In this document: positions 1 through 9,457 of the stretch, piece by piece
How the letters are laid out: each line of letters begins with the position of its first letter
Numbering within the stretch: the first letter of the stretch is position 1
Source: Caldicoprobacter oshimai DSM 21659
GTDB taxonomy: Bacteria; Bacillota; Clostridia; Caldicoprobacterales; Caldicoprobacteraceae
DNA length: 64,000 bases
Assembly (NCBI GenBank): GCA_000526435.1
Contig: JAGB01000002.1
Span: 1 to 64,000 of the forward strand
Direction of reading: 5' to 3'
Program-made: the position numbers and the translations under genes
The notes under the pieces: model-generated
What the model was told of the DNA's origin: nothing
The model's input: only the letters and a program-made list of their open reading frames with translations
Database searches by the model: none

Positions 1-575
<575 letters not shown>

Positions 576-701
576 AAATCTATATCCTAAACTCGCATCT
601 TGCCGCAAATGAGTCTTACCTCTCCAGAATTGACCTGGCTTTCCAACCACTGTTCAGTTTTCAAGGACCATTTCCCTCCGCCGCCCCCTCCAGAGCGGCG
701 A

Positions 702-837
702 ATTATATACTATCAAATCAATTCCCCTTTGTCAATACCCTTTTTTTGTTCCTCTTTTATTATGCTCTCTTAAGCCGCCATCAGCTCCCTTGGCCAACGG
801 CCGTTATAGATTATCATACACAACCCCTGCTTGTCAA
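702..837 (-). promoter_or_regulatory. Tandem rRNA operon promoters
   Basis: Two sigma-A-like promoters face the 16S gene. The distal one has TTGACA at 837-832 and GATAAT at 815-810 with a 16-nt spacer. The proximal one has TTGACA at 735-730 and TAGTAT at 712-707 with 17 nt; a perfect TATAAT (707-702) just downstream would need a 22-nt spacer. Tandem promoters are normal for rrn operons. The transcribed leader (about 576-700) contains the Firmicutes-typical CTTGAAAACTGAACAG block near 650-665. Confidence 0.7.
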
Positions 838-929
838 TATCCTTTTTATTGATTCAAGTAATCCTCATTTTCAGTTTTTCCTGCAGAGCTGCTTTTATAA
901 GAAAGCGCACAAAGACAAAAGCATCCATA

Positions 930-1574
930 TCACATGCTGAGCAAATTGATTGAAAAGGCCAAATTGTCTTTTCGGAATATGGAATAGTTGTCCCAAAAGA
1001 GGCAGCTGCCGCACACCACCAAACTTCCTCCAGAGGGCATCCTTCGTTCGGCCGCCATTACAGGCGCCCTTTCCCCCGAGCCGGTGGAAGCCGATTCTTG
1101 CCCTCGCACTATTATGCGTACATCAGGGGTTAACACCTCTATGGGAGCGCTGTAAGGGAACACCACTTGATTTACGCCTTCGGCATAGGCTTCCACTCTA
1201 GAAGTGATCACCATACGGCGGTCGCCTTCATCAAAACTCTCTTCTTCCACAACCTCATCTTCCTTTAGTCTCAACCCGAACCTCTCGCTGACTGCATTAC
1301 ATATTTCAGCAACGTTGTCTTTATTGTTAAAATGTGCAGTAAATATAACGCGCTTTCCGTCTCTGACAGCTTTCTCGATTATCTTTATTTCTGCCTCATC
1401 AAACGGTTTCTCGCTGTAATTGAAGACTATTACCGGATAAAAAAACAGCTCGTCGAAATTCGAAACTTCCACTATCTCTATACCCTTTTTTCTGCTTTCC
1501 CGTTCCAAAGCTGAAAAATAATAAGAATCACTTATTAAAAACTCGCCGTGAGAGCTACTCCATGCCACCTTCAA
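930..1574 (-). CDS. DUF4350-like (GATase-1-like fold) hypothetical protein
   Basis: This 214-residue cytosolic-looking protein has no signal peptide or membrane segment. The N-terminus (KVAWSSSHGEF), the alternating hydrophobic strands and the closing segment GGSLVVCGSCLFWDNYS followed by N-L-A-F-S-I-N-L-L resemble the DUF4350 / GldG-type class I glutamine-amidotransferase-like domain, in which no catalytic triad is evident. Translation starts at UUG (1574), set by GGAGGG at about 1586-1591. It is upstream of and co-directional with the 16S gene, and divergent from ychF. The biochemical role is unknown; the family name is inferred from pattern only. Confidence 0.65.
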   Translation of the reverse strand: MKVAWSSSHGEFLISDSYYFSALERESRKKGIEIVEVSNFDELFFYPVIVFNYSEKPFDEAEIKIIEKAVRDGKRVIFTAHFNNKDNVAEICNAVSERFGLRLKEDEVVEEESFDEGDRRMVITSRVEAYAEGVNQVVFPYSAPIEVLTPDVRIIVRGQESASTGSGERAPVMAAERRMPSGGSLVVCGSCLFWDNYSIFRKDNLAFSINLLSM

Positions 1575-1728
1575 AATATCGCCCTCCTTTAAATTTTAAG
1601 GCAAATTGGCGCTTTTCTTAAAGGTTTAAAGTTTAATAAGGCTTCCATTTGCTCCCACGCACAGACTTATCATATCAAAAAACGACATTTTTTTCAACAC
1701 ATCGTGAATCATCGCACTGGATTAAACG

Positions 1729-1757
1729 TTGATTATTTTGCGCAAATAATATATAAT
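1729..1757 (+). promoter_or_regulatory. Sigma-A promoter of ychF
   Basis: TTGATT (1729-1734), a 17-nt spacer and a perfect TATAAT (1752-1757) lie about 35 bp upstream of the ychF start. Confidence 0.65.
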
Positions 1758-1797
1758 TTTTCAAATGTGAAAGAAATATTTAGGTGGAGGAATGAAT

Positions 1798-2892
1798 ATG
1801 AAGCTGGGAATCGTAGGATTGCCCAATGTAGGGAAAAGCACTCTTTTCAACGCCATCACTAAAGCAGGAGCTCAGGCAGAGAATTATCCCTTTTGTACAA
1901 TAGAGCCCAACGTGGGAGTAGTACCCGTTCCCGATAAGAGGCTTGAAAAATTGGCCGAGATGTATAAGCCCGAAAAAGTCACCCCTGCGTTCATCGAATT
2001 TGTTGACATCGCGGGTTTGGTCAAAGGCGCCAGCAAAGGCGAGGGACTGGGCAACAAGTTTCTGTCTCATATACGCGAAGTGGACGCCATCGTGCATGTA
2101 GTCAGATGCTTTGAAGATGAAGATATAACCCATGTGGAGGGAAGCGTTGACCCTATCCGCGATATAGAGATTATAAACCTGGAGCTCATATTTGCCGACC
2201 TGGAAAGCCTAGAGAAGCAGATGGTAAAAGTGCAAAAAATGGCAAAAGGTGGGGATAAGCACAGTATAGAAAAGTTGCAGATAATGGAGTACATAAAGGA
2301 AAACCTGGAAAAAGGAATTCCTGTAAGAAGCCTCACCTTCTCAGAAGAACAGCAGGATTTTGTGAGACAGCTGTTTTTGCTCACCTCAAAGCCTGTCATA
2401 TACGCGGCAAATATATCCGAAAAGGACGTAGGCAATGCTCAGGATTCCCCGCTGGTCAAAAAGGTCGTAGAATACGCCCAAAATGAAAACGCTCAAGTAG
2501 TGGTCATATGCGCCAAGCTCGAGGAGGAAATCGCGCAGCTGGATAACGAAGAAAAACAGATGTTTCTCCAAGAGATGGGCCTGGAAAGCTCAGGGCTAGA
2601 CAAGCTGGTATCGGCATGCTATAGCCTGCTGGGCCTCATAAGCTTTTTGACTGCCGGTCCCAAAGAAGTTAGAGCTTGGACAATCAAAAAGGGCACCAAA
2701 GCCCCTCAAGCCGCAGGTAAAATCCACAGCGACTTTGAGAGGGGTTTCATCAAAGCCGAAGTCATCCCCTATGACACTTTGGTAGCCGTGGGGTCCTATA
2801 CAGCCGCAAAGGAAAAGGGGCTGGTAAGGTCTGAAGGCAAAGACTACGTCATCCAGGACGGCGACGTGGTGCTGTTCCGCTTTAACGTATAA
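1798..2892 (+). CDS. ychF: Redox-regulated ATPase YchF (Obg-like)
   Basis: This is a TRAFAC P-loop NTPase of the Obg-HflX class that binds ATP rather than GTP and associates with ribosomes. The P-loop GLPNVGKST spans residues 7-15, the switch region [21 protein letters not shown] carries the hydrophobic substitution typical of HAS-GTPases, and NISE replaces the guanine-specific NKxD motif. A C-terminal TGS domain ends the protein ([17 protein letters not shown]). ATG 1798 is preferred over ATG 1792 because the GGTGGAGG site (1783-1790) is correctly spaced for it and homologues begin at this point. Length (364 residues) is normal. It is convergent with pgeF. Confidence 0.95.
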   Translation: MKLGIVGLPNVGKSTLFNAITKAGAQAENYPFCTIEPNVGVVPVPDKRLEKLAEMYKPEKVTPAFIEFVDIAGLVKGASKGEGLGNKFLSHIREVDAIVHVVRCFEDEDITHVEGSVDPIRDIEIINLELIFADLESLEKQMVKVQKMAKGGDKHSIEKLQIMEYIKENLEKGIPVRSLTFSEEQQDFVRQLFLLTSKPVIYAANISEKDVGNAQDSPLVKKVVEYAQNENAQVVVICAKLEEEIAQLDNEEKQMFLQEMGLESSGLDKLVSACYSLLGLISFLTAGPKEVRAWTIKKGTKAPQAAGKIHSDFERGFIKAEVIPYDTLVAVGSYTAAKEKGLVRSEGKDYVIQDGDVVLFRFNV

Positions 2893-2926
2893 CATAACAG
2901 GGATGCCCCACACCTTTTCTTTGGCT

Positions 2927-3760
2927 TTAACCCTTTAACATCAATAGAGCGGCCATTCTGCCTGTATTGCCTTTATCCCTGCGATGAGAAAAGAACAGGT
3001 CGTGATTGCAGCTAGTACACATGTCCGCTACAGTTATGTTGTGGTGTGGAATCCCCATTTCTTCCAATTGCAGGGCATTTGCCATCCACAAGTTTACGTA
3101 ATACCTGCCCGGTTTCTGACCGGGCTTTATTATTATATCCTTATATTTGTCAAAGACTTTTGCAAATTGCTCTGCCACCGGAAGGTCCACCTCAAAACAA
3201 CAAGGGCCTATAGATGGGCCAATCCCTATCAGGCACTCCTCGGGGCGCGTACCAAACATCCGGCTCATGCCCTCCAACGTCTTCGCGCCTATGCAAGCTA
3301 CCGTACCCCTCCATCCTGCATGGCTTAAGGCTATGGCCTTGCGAACAGGGTCCAAAAAGAACAGAGGGACGCAGTCGGCATAGAACGTCACCAAAGCCAC
3401 CTGCGGCTCTTGAGTCATAAGGCCATCCACCTGGAGTATATCGCTCTCCTTAAAGGCACCCTTTCCCCTATCGCCGGCGCCAACCACAGCCACTTTGTCG
3501 CTGTGTACCTGGTCGGAGAACACTGTATTATGAGGGTTTATATCCAGCGCACGGCAAAACCTTAAAAAGTTTTGCATAACCGCATCGCAAGAATCGCCTT
3601 TCTTAAATCCCAAATTCAAGGTGCTGTACTGTTGACCGCTTACTCCTCCCTTTCTGGTGCTGAAACCATGGCTCACCAATCCAGTCCTTTCAAAACTGGG
3701 TATAACGCAGTACCATACGCCTTGTCTTTCTCGCAGCTCAAAACCCATATTGAATTCCAT
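2927..3760 (-). CDS. pgeF: Peptidoglycan editing factor / purine nucleoside phosphorylase YfiH family
   Basis: This is a laccase-domain (DUF152/LACC1) protein of about 277 residues. The zinc-site motifs are visible: DQVHSDKV, ADCVPLFF and SHAGWRGT, which supply the conserved His-Cys-His, and the C-terminus CTSC...FFSHRRDKGNTGRM is typical. Family members act as adenosine deaminase/purine nucleoside phosphorylases and, in E. coli, as a peptidoglycan-editing factor. An upstream ATG (3784) abuts the nrdR stop, but ATG 3760 (MEFNMGF) has AAAAGGA nine bases upstream and is preferred. It is likely co-transcribed with nrdR. Confidence 0.92.
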   Translation of the reverse strand: MEFNMGFELRERQGVWYCVIPSFERTGLVSHGFSTRKGGVSGQQYSTLNLGFKKGDSCDAVMQNFLRFCRALDINPHNTVFSDQVHSDKVAVVGAGDRGKGAFKESDILQVDGLMTQEPQVALVTFYADCVPLFFLDPVRKAIALSHAGWRGTVACIGAKTLEGMSRMFGTRPEECLIGIGPSIGPCCFEVDLPVAEQFAKVFDKYKDIIIKPGQKPGRYYVNLWMANALQLEEMGIPHHNITVADMCTSCNHDLFFSHRRDKGNTGRMAALLMLKG

Positions 3761-3784
3761 GCCTGAACATCCTTTTCCCTTCAT

Positions 3785-4246
3785 TCAGTCATTTTTTTCC
3801 TTCAAAAGCTTGTTTAGCTCTTCCATAAAGGTGTTTATATCCTTGAACTGTCTGTACACCGATGCAAACCGCACATACGCCACTTCGTCCAGCTTCTTTA
3901 GCCTTTCCATCACCATCTGGCCAATTTGCTGACTGGTAACCTCCTGCTCAAGGGAATTGAAGACCTGCTTTTCGACATCCTGAACCAGCGCTTCTAAATC
4001 CTTGAGGGATATAGGCCTCTTTTCACAGGCTTTCAACAGCCCCCTCATGATCTTATCCCTATCGAAGGATTCCCTTCTGCCATCTTTCTTGACGACAAAT
4101 ACCGGCAGCTGCTCAATTTTCTCATAAGTGGTAAACCGTTTGCCGCACTTGGTACACTCACGCCGTCTGCGAATGGTAAGGCCTTCATCGGTGGGACGCG
4201 AGTCCACCACTTTGCTCTCCATATGGTAGCAAAAAGGGCATTTCAT
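3785..4246 (-). CDS. nrdR: Transcriptional repressor NrdR
   Basis: NrdR is an ATP/dATP-sensing zinc-ribbon repressor of ribonucleotide reductase genes. The product starts MKCPFC, with a second pair CTKCG forming the zinc ribbon, followed by [17 protein letters not shown] and the ATP-cone domain ([16 protein letters not shown]). The frame is open 13 codons further upstream, but nrdR universally begins with MKCPFC, so ATG 4246 is chosen. The stop codon directly precedes the longer pgeF frame, so the two are probably one transcript. No NrdR boxes or nrd genes are present in the window. Confidence 0.95.
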   Translation of the reverse strand: MKCPFCYHMESKVVDSRPTDEGLTIRRRRECTKCGKRFTTYEKIEQLPVFVVKKDGRRESFDRDKIMRGLLKACEKRPISLKDLEALVQDVEKQVFNSLEQEVTSQQIGQMVMERLKKLDEVAYVRFASVYRQFKDINTFMEELNKLLKEKND

Positions 4247-4367
4247 GGCTGTCTGACCGAACATCCAAACCGCGCGAATGCGCACCGGTTTAGATGGTTA
4301 GGGTATTTATAATCCGCCTTTTTCACGCTATCCCATCCCCAACAGGCGGTATTTGGGACAGCCAAGC

Positions 4368-4398
4368 AAGAAAGCAGGGCTAAAAGCCTCGCTTTCTT
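4368..4398. terminator. Hairpin downstream of ylmC
   Basis: AAGAAAGC (4368-4375) pairs with GCTTTCTT (4391-4398) in the ylmC-nrdR intergenic region. The U-tract in the minus (ylmC) direction is poor, while TTTGTTTATTATT follows on the plus side, so this is a tentative terminator or structured spacer. The remaining sequence 4247-4478 shows nothing else. Confidence 0.3.
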
Positions 4399-4478
4399 TG
4401 TTTATTATTATAGCCCTTTCAGGTCAGCTCGTCCACCCTTATCGTTTTTAATGCCGCGCTACACTTCCCAGGATAGAT

Positions 4479-4730
4479 TTACTTCTTTATGGCAGCTGGA
4501 TCCACATCAACCAGTATAACATCATCCCCTATCTTTTTTATGTTCTCCCAAGGTATGACCAGGTCCTGATCTCCTTTCAAAAACCCCAACCACCGGCTGG
4601 GGCCTGGCACCACAATGGCTGTAATCCTCCCGCTTTGCAGGTCAAACTCCATGTCGACTATTACGCCCAACCGCTTGCCATCTCTGATATTGATAACCTC
4701 CTTCTGCCTGAAGTCAGAAGTTTTCTCCAT
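4479..4730 (-). CDS. ylmC: YlmC/YmxH family sporulation protein (PRC-barrel)
   Basis: An 83-residue protein made of one PRC-barrel-like beta domain: KEVINIRDGKRLGVIVDMEFD, then RITAIVVPG, then LVIPWENIKKIGDDVILVDV. YlmC/YmxH proteins are widespread in endospore formers, often near sigG or dapG, and their molecular role is not established. It follows sigG in the same direction but is separated from it by a strong terminator, so it probably has its own promoter. Confidence 0.88.
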   Translation of the reverse strand: MEKTSDFRQKEVINIRDGKRLGVIVDMEFDLQSGRITAIVVPGPSRWLGFLKGDQDLVIPWENIKKIGDDVILVDVDPAAIKK

Positions 4731-4880
4731 GGTAACCCTCCCCCGTTTTCATCCGCGTTTTCGTCCAATAAAGTTTATTCACATTGGAACTTAAAAATGC
4801 CATATAGCTCCATATGAAATTCAATTACATCTACAACGTTCATCCTTCGAACAGGCACTGAGCAAAACAAAATGACAAAA

Positions 4881-4913
4881 AGAGAAGCCTTACACAAAAG
4901 CAAAGGCTTCTCT
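4881..4913 (-). terminator. Rho-independent terminator of sigG
   Basis: On the minus strand AGAGAAGCCTT and AAGGCTTCTCT form an 11-bp stem with an 11-nt loop, followed by TTTTTGTCATTTTG. It lies 25 bp after the sigG stop and closes the spoIIGA-sigE-sigG block. Confidence 0.85.
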
Positions 4914-4937
4914 TCTGAATCTGATTTTAAATTAACA

Positions 4938-5711
4938 TCATATATACTTCCTCATATGTGCAAGGGCCGTTTTCTCAAGCCTGGACACCTGGGCCTGTGA
5001 GATGCCTATTTCTTTCGCCACCTCTACCTGGGTCCTACCTTCAAAAAATCTTAGGGTCAATATGAGCTTTTCTCTCTCGTTAAGCTTCTTCATGGCCTCC
5101 CTTAAAGCTATCCCCTCAAGCCAGCTCTCGTCCTCATTTTTCTCATCCTTTACTTGATCCATCACGTAAATGGCATCCCCTCCATCGTGATAGATGGGCT
5201 CAAAAAGGGAAATCGGGTCCTGGATGGCATCCAGAGCAAATACCACCTCTTCCCTTGGAAGGTTGAGCTCATTGGCGATCTCGGTTATGGTAGGTTCTTT
5301 GGCGTTTTTGCTTATGAGCTGATCCCTTATCTGCAGGGCCTTGTATGCGATATCCCTCAACGAGCGGCTAACCCTTATGGAATTGTTGTCCCTGAGGTAC
5401 CGCCTTATCTCTCCGATGATCATGGGTACAGCATAGGTTGAGAATTTTACATTTTGAGAAAGGTCAAAATTATCAATAGCCTTAATAAGTCCGATACACC
5501 CCACCTGAAAAAGGTCATCGATGTTCTCCCCTCGGTTGCTAAACCTTTGAATCACGCTCAATACCAGCCTGAGGTTTCCCTGGATGAATTCGTCTCTCGC
5601 GCTTTTATCGCCTGCATGCATCCGTTCAAACAACTCTCGCATCTTTTCGTTGGAAAGCACCGGTAACTTGGATGTATCTACGCCACAAATCTCAACTTTG
5701 TTTGCCGACAT
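4938..5711 (-). CDS. sigG: Sporulation sigma factor SigG (late forespore)
   Basis: SigG directs forespore transcription after engulfment. This 257-residue protein has the short SigG-specific N-terminus (NKVEICGVDTSKLPVL), region 2 (GNLRLVLSVIQRF, DDLFQVGCIGLIKAIDNFD, FSTYAVPMIIGEIRRYLRD), region 3 and a region 4 helix-turn-helix (GRTQVEVAKEIGISQAQVSRLEK). It lies directly downstream of sigE as in other endospore formers. Its own promoter of the SigF/SigG type overlaps the sigE stop codon. Confidence 0.97.
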   Translation of the reverse strand: MSANKVEICGVDTSKLPVLSNEKMRELFERMHAGDKSARDEFIQGNLRLVLSVIQRFSNRGENIDDLFQVGCIGLIKAIDNFDLSQNVKFSTYAVPMIIGEIRRYLRDNNSIRVSRSLRDIAYKALQIRDQLISKNAKEPTITEIANELNLPREEVVFALDAIQDPISLFEPIYHDGGDAIYVMDQVKDEKNEDESWLEGIALREAMKKLNEREKLILTLRFFEGRTQVEVAKEIGISQAQVSRLEKTALAHMRKYI

Positions 5712-5774
5712 ACCAAAAATCCTCCATCCCTTTCACACGATGTTGCTGCTAGCTCTTTGAACAGATTCTATTGA

Positions 5775-5804
5775 AAGTATTACCTTGGACAGAGGATTTT
5801 ATTC
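5775..5804 (-). promoter_or_regulatory. Predicted SigF/SigG-type promoter of sigG
   Basis: GAATA (5804-5800), exactly 15 nt, then GGTAATACTT (5784-5775) matches the forespore consensus GHATR-N15-GGNNANANTN. It ends about 65 bp upstream of the sigG start. In B. subtilis sigG is transcribed by SigF and then SigG from such a promoter. Confidence 0.55.
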
Positions 5805-5808
5805 AGAA

Positions 5809-6540
5809 TCACACCATGCGATTAATTTCCTTTTTTAACCTTTTTATTATCCTTTTTTCTAGCCGCGATATGTAAGATTGTGAGATTCCAAGCATATCAG
5901 CCACTTCTTTTTGCGTCTTTTCTTTGCCGTTACCCAGCCCGAACCTCAGCTCCACTATGCGCTTCTCCCGCTTTGAAAGCTTGTTTATTGCCATATCCAA
6001 CAGCTCTTTCTCCACTTCGTCTTCAATGCTCCTATAGACCAGGTCGTTATCGGTCCCAAGTATGTCAGATAGCAGCAGTTCATTGCCATCCCAATCCACG
6101 TTCAAAGGCTCATCAAACGATACTTCGGCTTTCGTTTTACAATTTCTTCGCAGGTACATCAAAATCTCATTCTCGATACACCGTGAAGCATAGGTAGCCA
6201 GCTTAATCTTTTTCGATGGATCAAACGTATTAACTGCTTTAATAAGTCCAATAGTTCCAATTGAAACCAGGTCTTCCACCCCAACCTTTGTGTTCTCAAA
6301 CTTCCTAGCAATATATACCACCAGTCTTAAATTTCGCTCAATCAACGTGCTCTTTACAGAGGTATCGCCCTTTTCCAACCGATGAAGAAGCTGATCCTCT
6401 TCCTCATTGGTAAGGGGAGGCGGAAGGGCTTCGCTTCCGCTTATGTAGAAGATAGGCAACACTTTGAGTCGGGGAAATTTTATGAGCAGCTTCATGATAA
6501 AAAGATAGTAATGCATGGTAAGCCTTTTGTAAAACGTCAT
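5809..6540 (-). CDS. sigE: Sporulation sigma factor SigE precursor (pro-SigE)
   Basis: Pro-SigE is the early mother-cell sigma factor, activated by SpoIIGA cleavage. The 243-residue product has an amphipathic pro-sequence of about 35 residues before the conserved block [14 protein letters not shown], and then regions 2 ([51 protein letters not shown]) and 4 ([24 protein letters not shown]). The start at 6540 sits behind GGAGGGGGG. It follows its protease gene spoIIGA by about 20 bp. Confidence 0.97.
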   Translation of the reverse strand: MTFYKRLTMHYYLFIMKLLIKFPRLKVLPIFYISGSEALPPPLTNEEEDQLLHRLEKGDTSVKSTLIERNLRLVVYIARKFENTKVGVEDLVSIGTIGLIKAVNTFDPSKKIKLATYASRCIENEILMYLRRNCKTKAEVSFDEPLNVDWDGNELLLSDILGTDNDLVYRSIEDEVEKELLDMAINKLSKREKRIVELRFGLGNGKEKTQKEVADMLGISQSYISRLEKRIIKRLKKEINRMV

Positions 6541-6559
6541 TTTACAATCCCCCCTCCTT

Positions 6560-7468
6560 TCAAGCGACTATCTCTGGATGAACCAATGCCTGATAATGCT
6601 CGTTCCTCGACAATTTATCGTTATATATCCCAACAACAACGTTTCCAACGGTATACCATTTTCCGTTTTTTAATACCAAAACCTCATCGGGCTTAAAACC
6701 CATCAACAGGCCGCTAGGATTCCCTACCGTGGTATATGGAATTATTCTAAATCTCTCAATCCACCCTGACTTGCTGATGACCTGGACCACCGTATGGAAG
6801 TCACCCTCCAGCGACCTAGTAAATATCTCTCGTATTTCCTGAGGCAACAACTCCTTAACCCTTGAAAACTCTACCACCATAACAGGATGCTTACTTATGG
6901 GGTCCAAAAGCATGTTACCAGTATCAAGCAGTGCATCAACCATGACTTCCTTCCCATCAAAGTATATTTTCACCTTATACAGCAGCTCGTCTTTGGAAAG
7001 GTGCAGGCGAATAAACCGCCACATGGCATGCATTAAGATAATAACTAGCACGCCGGTTACTATCAGCTTATTGACAGGGTAATCTTTTATCACAAAAACG
7101 CCTTTTTCGATGGCGATGTAATCCTGTGTAAAAAAATGCAGTCCCAGCGCAACGCCTCCAAAAACAAAAGTAGTAGCATAGAAGAAAGTGAATGCCTTAA
7201 AAAAGTCTTTAAAAGTGTTAAACTTAAATGCTACCAGCAACATTATCAACGATAAGGCTATTTTGAGGAAAAAGCTATGCAAAACTTCAAATCCCGGTAT
7301 AAAAAATATGATTGCATATAAGGCCCCTATTCCCGCTGAAATCCACAACCTCCAAAGAGAACCCTTTACTTTAGATATCCTGAAGGTAATCCACAGTATC
7401 GAAAAATTCATTACAAAATTATCCAGCCATAATATATCCACATATCTGTACTCTACCCCATAGAGCAT
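6560..7468 (-). CDS. spoIIGA: Sigma-E processing aspartic protease SpoIIGA
   Basis: This membrane-embedded peptidase removes the SigE pro-sequence. The N-terminal half has about five hydrophobic membrane segments; the C-terminal half is a soluble pepsin/retropepsin-like domain with the catalytic DTGN in [14 protein letters not shown] and the downstream [11 protein letters not shown]. The frame stays open to 7570, but ATG 7468 ([17 protein letters not shown]) has AAGGGG at proper spacing and matches homologue N-termini. A TATAAT at 7499-7494 lacks a good -35, as expected for a Spo0A-activated promoter. Confidence 0.93.
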   Translation of the reverse strand: MLYGVEYRYVDILWLDNFVMNFSILWITFRISKVKGSLWRLWISAGIGALYAIIFFIPGFEVLHSFFLKIALSLIMLLVAFKFNTFKDFFKAFTFFYATTFVFGGVALGLHFFTQDYIAIEKGVFVIKDYPVNKLIVTGVLVIILMHAMWRFIRLHLSKDELLYKVKIYFDGKEVMVDALLDTGNMLLDPISKHPVMVVEFSRVKELLPQEIREIFTRSLEGDFHTVVQVISKSGWIERFRIIPYTTVGNPSGLLMGFKPDEVLVLKNGKWYTVGNVVVGIYNDKLSRNEHYQALVHPEIVA

Positions 7469-7493
7469 CCCCATTCCCCTTACCTTCGCCTTT

Positions 7494-7499
7494 ATTATA
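7494..7499 (-). promoter_or_regulatory. -10 element of the spoIIGA-sigE promoter
   Basis: A perfect TATAAT lies 25 bp upstream of the preferred spoIIGA start with no recognisable -35 at 17 nt. The B. subtilis spoIIG promoter is likewise off-consensus at -35 and needs Spo0A. TTGTCGTTT in the nearby hairpin arms only partly resembles a 0A box (TTGTCGAA). Confidence 0.4.
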
Positions 7500-7552
7500 A
7501 AGCAGGGCATGTTTAAAAATTTGTAAAAATAGGTCTGATAAAACAAAAAAAT

Positions 7553-7585
7553 AAACGACAATAAAAACAATTTTTATTGTCGTTT
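7553..7585 (-). terminator. Terminator between ftsZ and spoIIGA
   Basis: Two 15-nt arms (7553-7567 and 7571-7585) are exactly complementary around a CAA loop. In the minus direction the stem is followed by TTTATTTTTTTGTTTT. It separates the division operon from the sporulation genes. Confidence 0.8.
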
Positions 7586-7636
7586 TGTGCTTTTGAACTA
7601 AAATTCCCTCTATTTTTGTATGTTACAACAAATACG

Positions 7637-7700
7637 CGTAAACTACCAACCACCTGTAGATGTGGTGGCTCACAAGAAACAAAGTGAAACCTTCTTGTGT
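7637..7700. repeat. Double hairpin element 3' of ftsZ (possible IS200/IS605 end remnant)
   Basis: Two adjacent hairpins: CCACC (7650-7654) with GGTGG (7664-7668), and CACAAGAA (7671-7678) with TTCTTGTG (7692-7699). In the minus direction the order GAGCCACC...GGTGGTTGG...TTTAC loosely recalls IS200/IS605 right ends such as the ones at 34034 and 43454. It has no coding capacity. Confidence 0.35.
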
Positions 7701-7731
7701 ACTTTTAACCAACCCTACATGAAAAGCCTTA

Positions 7732-8802
7732 CTATCCTCTAGTTCTTCTTAAAAAAACGGGTATATCTAACTCATCCTCATCTCGGGCACTTGAAAAAAG
7801 CTTTTCTGCCGCCCGTTCTATCTTCTTTTTCCCGTCATCTTTCTTGTTCTTTTCCTCAAAACCGGTAGCAATTACAGTAATTCGTATTTCGTCCTGAAGG
7901 TTTTCATCGATCACCGCTCCGAAGATTATATTGGCATCCGGGTCTGCAGCCTGAGCCACCAGCTCTGCAGCTTCATTGACCTCATACAGGCTTAAGTTCT
8001 CGCCTCCAGTTATATTCAGCAACACACCTCTGGCACCTTCAATGGTGGTCTCAAGCAGCGGGCTTTGGATAGCCTGTTTGGCCGCTTCTAAAGCACGTCC
8101 TTCACCGCTGGCCCTGCCAATGCCCATGTGTGCCAATCCTCTTTCTTTCATAATAGTCCTCACGTCGGCAAAATCCAGATTGATTAAGCCCGGAACCGCT
8201 ATGAGGTCGGAGATACCCTGAACACCTTGCCGCAAGACATCATCCGCTATTCTGAAAGCTTCTAGCACAGAAGTACGCTTTTCAACAATCTGCAACAGCC
8301 GATCATTGGGTATGGTGATCAAGGTATCAACCCTTTGCTTGAGTTCCTGAATCCCTTTTTCCGCGTTCAGCATCCTCTGTCTACCTTCAAAAGCAAATGG
8401 CTTGGTGACCACCCCTACCGTCAAGATCCCCAGCTCTTTGGCGATCTCGGCAATAACGGGAGCAGCCCCCGTCCCGGTACCTCCGCCCATGCCTGCTGTT
8501 ATGAATACCATATCAGCTCCTTTCAGTGCCTGTGTAATCTCTTCCCGGCTTTCTTCGGCCGCCCTCTGCCCAATTTCGGGATTGGCACCGGCACCCAGGC
8601 CCTTTGTCAGCTTTTCGCCGATCTGTATCTTCTGATTGGCCTGTGAAGCGAATAAGGCTTGTTTATCGGTATTTACGGCAATAAACTCTACACCCTTCAG
8701 GCCAAACTGTATCATCCTGTTTACAGCGTTGTTTCCTCCGCCCCCTACCCCGACCACCTTAATTTCAGCAAATTGTTCCATGTCAATATCAAACTCTATC
8801 AA
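7732..8802 (-). CDS. ftsZ: Cell division protein FtsZ
   Basis: FtsZ is the tubulin-like GTPase that forms the Z ring. The 356-residue protein shows [13 protein letters not shown] near the N-terminus, the tubulin signature [16 protein letters not shown], the T7 loop NLDFADVRT, and a C-terminal conserved peptide DIPVFLRR that docks FtsZ partners; the linker is short. It ends the mraZ-ftsZ cluster and precedes spoIIGA, an arrangement conserved in Clostridia and Bacilli. No ftsA is present next to it. Confidence 0.98.
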   Translation of the reverse strand: MIEFDIDMEQFAEIKVVGVGGGGNNAVNRMIQFGLKGVEFIAVNTDKQALFASQANQKIQIGEKLTKGLGAGANPEIGQRAAEESREEITQALKGADMVFITAGMGGGTGTGAAPVIAEIAKELGILTVGVVTKPFAFEGRQRMLNAEKGIQELKQRVDTLITIPNDRLLQIVEKRTSVLEAFRIADDVLRQGVQGISDLIAVPGLINLDFADVRTIMKERGLAHMGIGRASGEGRALEAAKQAIQSPLLETTIEGARGVLLNITGGENLSLYEVNEAAELVAQAADPDANIIFGAVIDENLQDEIRITVIATGFEEKNKKDDGKKKIERAAEKLFSSARDEDELDIPVFLRRTRG

Positions 8803-8954
8803 AATACACCCTCCCCTTTACAACCTAAAAAATTTCAATTAACTAAATCCAAGGTAGTCCACGCTACCTTTATCCTCACAGGATATTTGTACATCTGGCA
8901 CTGACTATCTGCTCATTCACAGATTGGACAGCCCCATTTGAAGCATTTATACCT

Positions 8955-8983
8955 ATTTCACTCGCATTGCGTATTTTTGTCAA
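8955..8983 (-). promoter_or_regulatory. Possible ftsZ promoter
   Basis: TTGACA (8983-8978), 17 nt, then TGAAAT (8960-8955) lie about 150 bp upstream of ftsZ. The -10 is only a 4/6 match. The 300-bp sbp-ftsZ gap holds no gene and is a plausible site for separate ftsZ control. Confidence 0.35.
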
Positions 8984-9105
8984 CCCACCAAACACGCTTT
9001 TTATATAAGGCATGTCCTTTATCAAGCTAGTACAAACTGTCAATAGTACTATAATAGTATGTTACCATATAATTGAGTAAAATTAAATCTCTTTATAGCA
9101 ATTTT

Positions 9106-9456
9106 TCATTGCCTAATTCTTTCACGCCAACGATTCAAAAGATGGCGCCTAATCATGGCGAAATTCTGAAAAAGCCTGGTACCAAAAGCAAAGATGGCTG
9201 CCAGATATATGGGCACATCAAGCCTGTCTCCTATATAGGCCAGACCTGCAGCTAGAAATGCATTGCCAAAAAATCCGGATATAAAGGCATCGGGCTCGAA
9301 TTTTTGCTCGAGGCTTGCCCTTATCCCACCGAAGACCGAGTCTAAAGCTGCAAGAACAGCAATTGACATATAGGATGAATATGCCGTAGGTATATGTATC
9401 GGCAACGTCAACCCTAGGATTATGCCCACCAAAATGCCGATAATGGGCAACAACAA
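9106..9456 (-). CDS. sbp: Small basic protein Sbp (DUF1290)
   Basis: A membrane protein of about 116 residues with several hydrophobic segments and a basic tail (RRHLLNRWRERIRQ). GTRLFQNFAMIRR and ALDSVFGGIRA are typical of the DUF1290 family found upstream of ftsZ in Gram-positive bacteria; its role is not defined. UUG 9456 is chosen as start because AAGGAGGTG (9474-9466) is correctly placed for it; the preceding gene stops at 9458, so translation is probably coupled. Confidence 0.88.
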   Translation of the reverse strand: MLLPIIGILVGIILGLTLPIHIPTAYSSYMSIAVLAALDSVFGGIRASLEQKFEPDAFISGFFGNAFLAAGLAYIGDRLDVPIYLAAIFAFGTRLFQNFAMIRRHLLNRWRERIRQ

Positions 9457-9457
9457 A

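Noticed and set aside
3785-4285. Longer nrdR start (13 extra codons)
   Set aside because: NrdR proteins begin with the zinc-ribbon MKCPFC; the extension lacks a ribosome site.
7553-7585. Palindrome with TTGTCGTTT arms read as paired Spo0A boxes
   Set aside because: Only a partial match to TTGTCGAA, and the perfect stem plus U-tract is better explained as the ftsZ terminator.
9038-9058. Promoter-like TATAAT and TTGACA near 9040-9060
   Set aside because: On neither strand is there a matching partner hexamer at 16-18 nt with a gene to drive.
8955-9100. Search for an ftsA-like or small gene in the sbp-ftsZ gap
   Set aside because: No frame with a ribosome site and coding character was found; the gap appears purely regulatory.
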